Shown here: positions 1 through 4,996 of the stretch, piece after piece | Layout: every line of letters begins with the position of its first letter | Numbering within the stretch: position 1 is the first letter of the stretch | Source of the DNA: Gammaproteobacteria bacterium | GTDB taxonomy: Bacteria; Pseudomonadota; Gammaproteobacteria; Steroidobacterales; Woeseiaceae | Length of the DNA: 5,644 bases | Assembly (NCBI GenBank): GCA_029881015.1 | Contig: JAOUNK010000232.1 | Span: 1 to 5,644, forward strand | Direction of reading: 5' to 3' | Program-made: the position numbers and the translations under genes | Notes under the pieces: model-generated | Seen by the model: only the letters and a program-made list of their open reading frames with translations | Database searches by the model: none | What the model was told of the DNA's origin: nothing

Positions 1-1
1 C

Positions 2-256
2 GAAGAGGAAACCGGTGTGGTGGTGTTGCTGCGTGACCAGGAGACGTCCCGCGATTTCGTCGAATCCGTCGAGAACCTCGACACGCACCGCGACGAACTC
101 GAAAAGCACCGTAGCGGCGACGCGGTATTGCGCACTTACGGTATCGGCGCCCAGATCCTGCGCGATCTCGGGCTCAGCAAAATCCGTGTATTATCTGCGC
201 CTAAGCAAATGTACGCGATCTCGGGATTCGACCTCGAAATTACCGAATACGTCTGA
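2..256 (+). CDS. ribBA: 3' end of RibBA-type protein: 3,4-dihydroxy-2-butanone 4-phosphate synthase with degenerate GTP cyclohydrolase II-like C-terminus (RibBX-like), partial
   Basis: Only the last 84 codons are present; the gene begins upstream of the window. The tail carries the RibBA C-terminal signature YGIGAQILRDLG followed by a hydrophobic strand and the ending GFDLEITEYV. In this family the N-terminal domain makes 3,4-dihydroxy-2-butanone 4-phosphate from ribulose 5-phosphate, one of the two precursor branches of riboflavin. In true GTP cyclohydrolase II the segment before this signature reads D-x-R-(D/E)-(Y/F), and a TNNP motif follows the next strand. Here the first reads V-L-R-T-Y, so the Asp is lost, and the second is replaced by SAPK. 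That matches the proteobacterial RibBX variant, in which this domain is not catalytic, so a separate ribA would be needed elsewhere in the genome. The N-terminal domain is not visible, so fusion to RibB is inferred. The stop lies 14 bases before ribH, consistent with one operon. Confidence 0.85.
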   Translation, partial: EEETGVVVLLRDQETSRDFVESVENLDTHRDELEKHRSGDAVLRTYGIGAQILRDLGLSKIRVLSAPKQMYAISGFDLEITEYV

Positions 257-270
257 CGAAACGGCAGCAC

Positions 271-744
271 ATGGACAAAATCAGAACAATACAGGGCGAC
301 GTGGTGGTTCGTGACGGACGCTTCGCAATCGTTGCGGCGCGCTTCAACGAATTTATCGTCGAGTCACTGATCAGGGCTGCGGTGCACTGCCTGCGCCAGC
401 ACGGTGCTGACGACGGCAATATCGAGATCGTCCGGGTCCCGGGTGCATTCGAGATGCCGCTGGCCATTGACAAGGTCGCCGCGACTCGCCGTTTCGACGG
501 CATCATTGCGTTGGGTGCGGTTATTCGCGGCGGCACGCCGCACTTCGACTACGTGGCCGGCGAGTGCGTCAAAGGAATTACAGCAGCCGGGCAGCGCCAT
601 GGCGTCCCGATCGGCAACGGCGTGCTGACCGTCGACACGATCGAGCAGGCCATCGAGCGAGCCGGTACCAAGGCAGGTAACAAGGGTGAAGAGGCTACCG
701 TTGCCGTCATCGAAATGGTCAATCTGCTGCGTCGTATAGACTGA
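271..744 (+). CDS. ribH: 6,7-dimethyl-8-ribityllumazine synthase
   Basis: Cytoplasmic enzyme that condenses 5-amino-6-ribitylamino-uracil with 3,4-dihydroxy-2-butanone 4-phosphate, the penultimate step of riboflavin synthesis. The 157-residue length is normal for the family. Visible motifs are RFN (24-26), VPGAFE (56-61), GAVIRGGTPHFDYV (82-95) with the catalytic His at 91 and the phosphate-binding Arg in the C-terminal block, PIGNGVLT (113-120), and TIEQAIERAGTKAGNKG (123-139). Within PIGNGVLT, Asn116 replaces the aromatic residue seen in the E. coli/Bacillus type (FGVLT); GNG forms are known in other proteobacterial lumazine synthases. The ATG at 271 is chosen because the family N-terminus begins shortly before the first strand. 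The Shine-Dalgarno is poor, suggesting coupling to the upstream rib gene. The product of the upstream enzyme is a direct substrate here. The stop overlaps the nusB start by one base (TGATG). Confidence 0.96.
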   Translation: MDKIRTIQGDVVVRDGRFAIVAARFNEFIVESLIRAAVHCLRQHGADDGNIEIVRVPGAFEMPLAIDKVAATRRFDGIIALGAVIRGGTPHFDYVAGECVKGITAAGQRHGVPIGNGVLTVDTIEQAIERAGTKAGNKGEEATVAVIEMVNLLRRID

Positions 745-1199
745 TGAGCAAGTCGTCCCAGGCCGGCGCTGGCGCACGCACACGCGCCCGCGAGTTGATG
801 GTGCAGGCGCTGTACCAGAAGCAGATTGCCGGCCACACGACAGCCGAGCTTGTCGCGCAGTTCCAGGCGGATACGGCCTATGCACGCGTCGACCAGGAAT
901 TCTTTGACGAGCTGTTTCCAGCCATCAGCAACGGTCAACCCGAGATCGAGAAGAAGATCGACGCATTGATCGACCGGCCGCTCGAGCAGCTCGACCCGAT
1001 CGAGTTGTCGATCCTGCTCATCGGCGTGCATGAGCTCGAGACCCGCATCGATATCCCCTACAAAGTCGTCATCAACGAAGGTGTCAACCTCGCCAGGCGT
1101 TTTGGTTCGACCGACGGGCACAAGTACATCAATGCCTGCCTGGACATGGCCGCACAGACCCTGCGCAAGACCGAGGTGCAAGCCAGCGCCAGTGGATGA
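744..1199 (+). CDS. nusB: Transcription antitermination factor NusB
   Basis: NusB pairs with NusE (ribosomal protein S10) and binds boxA RNA to form the antitermination complex needed for full-length rRNA transcription. The protein is 151 residues, close to the usual 135-165. It shows the Arg-rich N-terminal RNA-binding stretch (RTRARELMVQALYQ, 12-25), then an all-helical body with LDPIELSILLIGVHEL (83-98), DIPYKVVINEGVNLARRFG (103-121) and the family signature DGHKYINACLD (124-134). The ATG at 744 overlaps the ribH stop (TGATG), there is no clear Shine-Dalgarno, and translation is probably coupled to ribH. The ribH-nusB-thiL order is the standard gammaproteobacterial arrangement. The last ten or so residues are a low-conservation tail that overlaps the thiL start region. 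Confidence 0.96.
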   Translation: MSKSSQAGAGARTRARELMVQALYQKQIAGHTTAELVAQFQADTAYARVDQEFFDELFPAISNGQPEIEKKIDALIDRPLEQLDPIELSILLIGVHELETRIDIPYKVVINEGVNLARRFGSTDGHKYINACLDMAAQTLRKTEVQASASG

Positions 1200-2112
1200 G
1201 TTCGACCTCATTCGTCGCTACTTCTCCCGCGATGCAGAGGCTGGCGCCGCGATTGTCGGCGTCGGTGACGATGGTGCCGTCCTGCGGCCCACTCCGGGTA
1301 CTCACCAGGTCCAGGTAACAGATACGCTGGTGGAGGCTGTGCACTTCCCGGCCAACGTGGCCGCGCGCGATATCGGTTATCGCTCGGTCGCCGTGAATCT
1401 CTCGGATATTGCCGCCATGGGCGGGCGACCGCGCTGGATGACGCTCGCGCTGACGTTGTGGGACAAGGACGAAGAGTGGGTCGAGGCATTCGCCGCCGGT
1501 CTTTACGAGGCAGCGGCCGAACATGGTGTTGCCCTGGTTGGCGGCGACACGACACAGGGCGACTCGGTCGTGGTGACCGTGCATGTGAGCGGCGAAGTGG
1601 ACGAGGGCGCCGCTATTCTGCGCAGTGGTGCAAAACCGGGCGATACGGTATTCGTGACCGGCACCATTGGCGACGCGGCGGCGGGACTCGAACTGTTCCG
1701 GGAAGGCATCGTCGATGACGATCTCGTACGGCGGTTCCTGCGGCCGGTTGCGAGGATCGCTACGGGGCTGCAACTCGTGAAAAAGGCGAACGCGGCGATC
1801 GATGTGTCCGATGGTCTCGTGGCCGATCTCAGCAAACTCCTGGGCGCGAGCGGCGTTGGCGCAATGATCGACATTGAGAAAGTGCCGCTGTCGACGGCCT
1901 TGCTGGCGCGCTTCGACATCGATAGCGCCAGGCGCTTTGCGCTCACCGGCGGCGATGATTATGAACTCTGCTTCACCGCACCAGCCGCTGCGGTGGCCGG
2001 TGTCGAAGGCATCACCGCAATCGGCACCGTGACGGAGAATCGCGGCCTTGTTTGCCGCGACGCCGGCGAGATTGTGGAAGTCGATGACAGGGGGTACCGT
2101 CACTTCACATGA
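1192..2112 (+). CDS. thiL: Thiamine-monophosphate kinase
   Basis: Catalyses ATP-dependent phosphorylation of thiamine monophosphate to thiamine diphosphate, the active cofactor, in the cytoplasm. The product is 306 residues, close to E. coli ThiL (about 325). Motifs in order: EFDLIRRYF (3-11), the Mg-binding VGDD (24-27), VTDTLVEAVHF (42-52), NLSDIAAMGG (69-78), GGDTT (117-121), SGAKPGD (145-151), IDVSDGL (203-209), GGDDYELCF (253-261) and the C-terminal GYRHF. These cover the PurM-like ATPase fold in full. I start it at the GTG at 1192: the family N-terminus (EFxLIxRYF) begins two codons later, and the longer frame back to 1030 is only nusB read out of frame. This gives an 8-base overlap with nusB. 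A possible Shine-Dalgarno, GAGGTG, lies at 1173-1178, slightly far from the start. The ATG at 1196 is out of frame. Confidence 0.95.
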   Translation: MDEFDLIRRYFSRDAEAGAAIVGVGDDGAVLRPTPGTHQVQVTDTLVEAVHFPANVAARDIGYRSVAVNLSDIAAMGGRPRWMTLALTLWDKDEEWVEAFAAGLYEAAAEHGVALVGGDTTQGDSVVVTVHVSGEVDEGAAILRSGAKPGDTVFVTGTIGDAAAGLELFREGIVDDDLVRRFLRPVARIATGLQLVKKANAAIDVSDGLVADLSKLLGASGVGAMIDIEKVPLSTALLARFDIDSARRFALTGGDDYELCFTAPAAAVAGVEGITAIGTVTENRGLVCRDAGEIVEVDDRGYRHFT

Positions 2113-2597
2113 ACAGCAGCCCCGACAACCTCGCGCGGACGGTACTGACCGATCCTGTGCATTTCCTGGCTTTCGGCTTTGGTACCGGGCTGGCGCCGGT
2201 CGCGCCGGGTACCTTCGGTTCGATTCCGGGCCTGCTTTTCTTTTGGTTGACGCTCGATCTCGGACTTTATGTTCAATTGGGTATTGCCGTGGCACTGGCG
2301 GTCATTGGCGTCTGGATTTGCGGCGAAAGCGCGCGGCGCATCGGCGTGCACGACCATGGCGGTATCGTCTGGGACGAGATCGTCGGGATGTACGTCACGC
2401 TGCTTGCGGCACCCGTCACGATCGTCGGATTCGTGCTCGCGTTCGTGCTTTTTCGGATAATGGATATTGTAAAACCGTGGCCGATTAGAGACCTGGATCA
2501 CAGACTGGGCGGAGGTCTGGGAATTATGCTGGACGACCTCGCAGCCGCCTTCTATGCCGCATTATTGCTGGCTTTGTACGGGTGGCTCATGACTTAA
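2109..2597 (+). CDS. pgpA: Phosphatidylglycerophosphatase A
   Basis: Inner-membrane enzyme that dephosphorylates phosphatidylglycerophosphate to phosphatidylglycerol. The 162-residue length fits the family (about 160-172). The diagnostic PgpA motifs are all visible: FGFGTGLAPVAPGTFGSIPG (22-41), HDHGGIVWDEIVGM (81-94) and FRIMDIVKPWPIRDLDHR (115-132), then GGGLGIMLDDLAA (134-146). Acidic residues Asp82, Asp89/Glu90 and Asp142/Asp143 are the likely metal-binding and catalytic set. Hydrophobic segments at roughly 40-50, 55-71, 95-115 and 145-160 agree with an integral membrane protein. The start ATGA overlaps the thiL stop by four bases, typical of translational coupling, with a G-rich Shine-Dalgarno-like run at 2089-2094. 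thiL-pgpA is a conserved gammaproteobacterial gene pair. Confidence 0.96.
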   Translation: MNSSPDNLARTVLTDPVHFLAFGFGTGLAPVAPGTFGSIPGLLFFWLTLDLGLYVQLGIAVALAVIGVWICGESARRIGVHDHGGIVWDEIVGMYVTLLAAPVTIVGFVLAFVLFRIMDIVKPWPIRDLDHRLGGGLGIMLDDLAAAFYAALLLALYGWLMT

Positions 2598-2609
2598 AGA
2601 TGAGACAAC

Positions 2610-3914
2610 ATGGCCAGCAAGGTATCCAAGATTACGCGCCCGGCAGACGTACCCGAAAAGATCGGTAAATACGTCATCATCAACAAGATCGGTAAGGGCA
2701 GCACCGGTACCGTCTACCTGTCTCATGACCCTTACTACCGCCGCGATGTCGCGATCAAGGTTTACAACCTCGAGGAAGATGCCAACGCCGAACGCGCGAA
2801 GGTCTCCCGCAAGATGTTCTTCAACGAAGCGCACATGGTCGGCATGCTGCAGCATCCGAACATCATGCCTATTTATGATGCGGGCGAAGAGGACGGCAGC
2901 TACTACGTTGTCACCGAACACATCCAGGGCGCACGCACGCTTGCGGCTTACTGCCGCCCGGACAACCTGCTGCGCGTCGACGATGTCGTGGAGATCGTCT
3001 ACAAATGCGCCAAGGCGCTGCACTACGCGCACGGTCGTGGCGTTATTCATCGTGACATCAAACCTTCAAACGTGATGCTTACGATCGATAACGACGTCCG
3101 CATCATCGACTTTGGCATTGCCATCGTCAGCGACTCGGAAGTGTCGCGCATAGAAGGTATCGCCGGATCGCCGAGTTACATGTCGCCGGAGCAGGTGCAG
3201 TCCGAAGAGCTGACGCCGCGCTCGGACCTGTATTCGCTCGGTGCCGTCATGTACGAATTGCTGACGGGGTTCCGTCCGTTCCGTGCCGACAACCTGTCGA
3301 AACTCTTGCACCAGATTGTGTACGCAACGCCGCCGCCTATTCATACGTACCGCGACGACCTGCCCGAGGAACTTGAACACGTCGTCATGACGACGATGCA
3401 GAAAGAACCGAACAAACGCCTGGCCACCGGCAATGCCATGGCGGCCGAGCTAACCCGCGTTTACAAGGACCTGCGCCAGAAGTACGACAGCCTCGACAAC
3501 CAGGAGCATTTCGACCTGCTGAGGACCTTGCATTTCTTCCACGAGTTTTCGCACGCAGAAATCTGGGAAGTCCTGCGGGCATCGGATTGGCACGAGTACA
3601 AGGACAACGAAGACATCGTGCGCGAAGGCGAGGTGGACGACCGCTTCTACATCATCGTGGCCGGTTCGGTCGAAGTGCAGGCCAACGGCGACACGATCGG
3701 GACACTCTCGAACGGCGACTGTTTCGGTGAAACCAGCTACGTGCGAGGCGCCAAGCGCCAGGCATCGATCAGGGCCGATGGCCAGGTCACAATCCTGCGC
3801 GTGAGTTCGACGCTCATGGAGCAGGTATCGTCTGCGTGCCAGTTGCGTTTCAACAAGGTCTTCCTGCGTTCGCTGATCAACAGGCTGCAGGGCAACGGCG
3901 GCGCGAACACCTAG
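2610..3914 (+). CDS. Hanks-type Ser/Thr protein kinase with C-terminal cyclic-nucleotide-binding domain
   Basis: A 434-residue soluble protein with no signal peptide or membrane segment. Residues about 21-285 form a complete eukaryote-like kinase: glycine loop GKGSTGTVY (28-36), VAIK with Lys50, helix-C Glu73, HRDIKPSN (147-154), DFG (167-169), SPE (192-194), structural Asp206 in SDLYSLG, and the late Arg270. It should therefore be active; it is of the RD class. The activation segment (170-194) is rich in Ser (174, 176, 179, 187, 189), candidate autophosphorylation sites. After a helical linker (about 286-308), residues about 309-426 form a cyclic-nucleotide-binding (CNB) fold: REGEVDDRFYIIVAGSVEV (338-356), then a phosphate-binding cassette FGE (372-374), eight residues, Arg383. 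That spacing equals the one in PKA regulatory subunits and keeps the Glu and Arg that hold the ribose and phosphate. The gene starts 12 bases after pgpA, so it is probably cotranscribed with it. Substrate and ligand are unknown. Confidence 0.93.
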   Translation: MASKVSKITRPADVPEKIGKYVIINKIGKGSTGTVYLSHDPYYRRDVAIKVYNLEEDANAERAKVSRKMFFNEAHMVGMLQHPNIMPIYDAGEEDGSYYVVTEHIQGARTLAAYCRPDNLLRVDDVVEIVYKCAKALHYAHGRGVIHRDIKPSNVMLTIDNDVRIIDFGIAIVSDSEVSRIEGIAGSPSYMSPEQVQSEELTPRSDLYSLGAVMYELLTGFRPFRADNLSKLLHQIVYATPPPIHTYRDDLPEELEHVVMTTMQKEPNKRLATGNAMAAELTRVYKDLRQKYDSLDNQEHFDLLRTLHFFHEFSHAEIWEVLRASDWHEYKDNEDIVREGEVDDRFYIIVAGSVEVQANGDTIGTLSNGDCFGETSYVRGAKRQASIRADGQVTILRVSSTLMEQVSSACQLRFNKVFLRSLINRLQGNGGANT

Positions 3915-3926
3915 GGCCGCCTAGGT
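3909..3926 (+). terminator. Short perfect hairpin over the kinase stop codon, possible weak terminator
   Basis: ACCTAGG (3909-3915) and CCTAGGT (3920-3926) are perfect inverted repeats, giving a 7-bp stem with a GCCG loop. The left arm contains the kinase TAG stop (3912-3914). It is followed by ATTTGTG, so the T-tract is short and a strong intrinsic terminator is unlikely. It could attenuate read-through or protect the 3' end of the operon mRNA. Each arm also contains the self-complementary hexamer CCTAGG, so a protein-binding site is an alternative. Confidence 0.35.
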
Positions 3927-3954
3927 ATTTGTGAGTATGGCAGGCTGACTCGTT

Positions 3955-3959
3955 AGGAG
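3955..3959 (+). promoter_or_regulatory. Shine-Dalgarno AGGAG upstream of the DUF3187 gene
   Basis: AGGAG is the best ribosome-binding sequence in the 58-base spacer. It lies 13 bases before the ATG at 3973 of the real gene, longer than usual, but 5 bases before an ATG at 3965 in another frame. An in-frame TGA at 3946 and the lack of any start codon between it and 3973 mean 3973 is the earliest possible start for the real protein. Confidence 0.5.
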
Positions 3960-3972
3960 TGAGCATGCCCCC

Positions 3973-4953
3973 ATGCGATCAATCGGGTTCGTTGCAGCCA
4001 CGGCTGCGTTCTGTTGCTGTGCCTGCATACCGGCACAGGCGGATGAACGCGTGGCCGACGCATTTCCCATTCGCAATCACAATCCCTTCCTGCAGATCTT
4101 TGGATTGCCGGCATTCCAGAACAGCGAACTCGCTGCGCCGGGTGTAACCGACTTCGGTATCAGCTACGACATCGCCAACGACGCCGACGATGCAGACCGC
4201 CTGGGCGAACGGCTGGACATCGACGCGGAAAGCCAGGTCCTGAATATTTCGGCCCGTCGCAGGATAGGCAAGCGATTCGAGCTTGGCGTCGACGTGCCCT
4301 GGGTACGGCACTCCGGGGGCTTTCTCGACGACGTCATTTACAACTTCCACAATGCCGTCGGGCTTTCCAATTCCAGCCGCGAGGGTCTCGACAACCGCTA
4401 TCGGCTGTTTTTCGAGCAGGAGGGTCAGGTCCTTTACGATACGGACGTGCCGACGTCGGGACTCGGCGACGTTCAAGTCTCGCTGGCGATGGAACTCGGC
4501 AAGGCGACGTTGCGCGGCGCCATCAAGGCGCCGACCGGCGATCCCGACAAGCTGACCGGCAGCGGCGCCGCGGATTTCTCGCTGGGTCTCTATGGCGGTG
4601 GCACCACGGACTTCCTGAACAGGGACTTGTCCTATTCCGGATTCGCAGGTGTCTTGCTGCTCGGTAATGGCGAGGTCATGAACGAGCTGCAACGCAGCAC
4701 GGTGCCGTTTGGCGGGGCGGCGCTGAGATGGCACGCGACGCCGCGCATTGCTCTTGCGACACAGGTGTCCGTCCAGGCTGCGTATTTCGATGCCCGTCTC
4801 GACGAACTTGGCGGCACGACGGTGCAGCTATCGATAGGTGCCGATATTCGCATGCGAACATCTCTTTTTCGGTTTGCAATCGTCGAGGACATTGCGGGCG
4901 GAGCGGCGCCCGACTTTGCGCTGCATTTGTCCTTCCGTAGTTTCGGCGACTGA
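3973..4953 (+). CDS. DUF3187-like exported protein, probable outer-membrane beta-barrel
   Basis: A 326-residue protein of unknown function. Residues 1-23 look like a Sec signal peptide, with a basic Arg2, a hydrophobic Ala/Cys/Phe core and probable cleavage after AQA (21-23). The core holds a Cys cluster (14-16, 18), but no good lipobox, so a lipoprotein is less likely. The mature N-terminus has FPIRNHNPFLQIFGLP (31-46), which I recall as the opening motif of the DUF3187 family. The rest is alternating polar/hydrophobic strands with glycines and aromatic ends, for example segments near 60-66, 90-110, 170-190, 210-235 and 275-325. This pattern, with no long hydrophobic helix, fits an outer-membrane beta-barrel; the C-terminus reads LHLSFRSFGD, a loose match to a barrel-ending strand. 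It sits 58 bases after the kinase gene and 43 before the amidohydrolase gene. Family assignment is from memory of the motif; any role in transport is inference. Confidence 0.75.
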   Translation: MRSIGFVAATAAFCCCACIPAQADERVADAFPIRNHNPFLQIFGLPAFQNSELAAPGVTDFGISYDIANDADDADRLGERLDIDAESQVLNISARRRIGKRFELGVDVPWVRHSGGFLDDVIYNFHNAVGLSNSSREGLDNRYRLFFEQEGQVLYDTDVPTSGLGDVQVSLAMELGKATLRGAIKAPTGDPDKLTGSGAADFSLGLYGGGTTDFLNRDLSYSGFAGVLLLGNGEVMNELQRSTVPFGGAALRWHATPRIALATQVSVQAAYFDARLDELGGTTVQLSIGADIRMRTSLFRFAIVEDIAGGAAPDFALHLSFRSFGD

Positions 4954-4967
4954 TTTCCGGTTACACT
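4941..4967 (+). promoter_or_regulatory. Possible sigma70-type promoter for the amidohydrolase gene
   Basis: The 43-base spacer contains TACACT (4962-4967), four of six matches to TATAAT, with TTTCGG (4941-4946) as a weak -35 candidate at 15-base spacing inside the end of the preceding gene. Transcription would begin near 4973-4975, just upstream of the Shine-Dalgarno. The -35 is poor, so this is tentative. Confidence 0.25.
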
Positions 4968-4985
4968 CGGCCCCTGACGCAACCT

Positions 4986-4991
4986 GAGGGG
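4986..4991 (+). promoter_or_regulatory. Shine-Dalgarno GAGGGG for the amidohydrolase gene
   Basis: A purine-rich GAGGGG ends 5 bases before the ATG at 4997, good spacing for a ribosome-binding site. It fixes the start that gives a complete signal peptide. Confidence 0.6.
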
Positions 4992-4996
4992 TCACC

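Noticed and set aside
257..270. Possible FMN riboswitch before ribH
   Set aside because: The gap is only 14 bases, far too short for an FMN aptamer; one could lie upstream of the window.
1030..1191. N-terminal extension of thiL by 54 codons
   Set aside because: This stretch is the nusB coding sequence read out of frame; the ThiL family N-terminus begins right after the GTG at 1192.
549..1211. Minus-strand frame of 220 codons opposite ribH and nusB
   Set aside because: Antisense to two confidently identified genes, with no own motif or ribosome-binding site.
1129..2295. A 388-codon open frame on the minus strand opposite thiL
   Set aside because: It lies fully antisense to thiL and pgpA, which match their families end to end. 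Its translation is rich in Arg/Ala/Gly with no recognisable motif, as expected of a GC-rich antisense shadow.
2598..2609. Separate promoter or terminator between pgpA and the kinase gene
   Set aside because: The 12-base gap holds no hairpin and is too short for a promoter; a promoter inside pgpA cannot be excluded but none is obvious.
3973..4044. Lipoprotein signal in the DUF3187-like protein because of its Cys cluster
   Set aside because: No Cys has a proper lipobox (Leu at -3 with small residues at -2 and -1); an AQA signal peptidase I site fits better.
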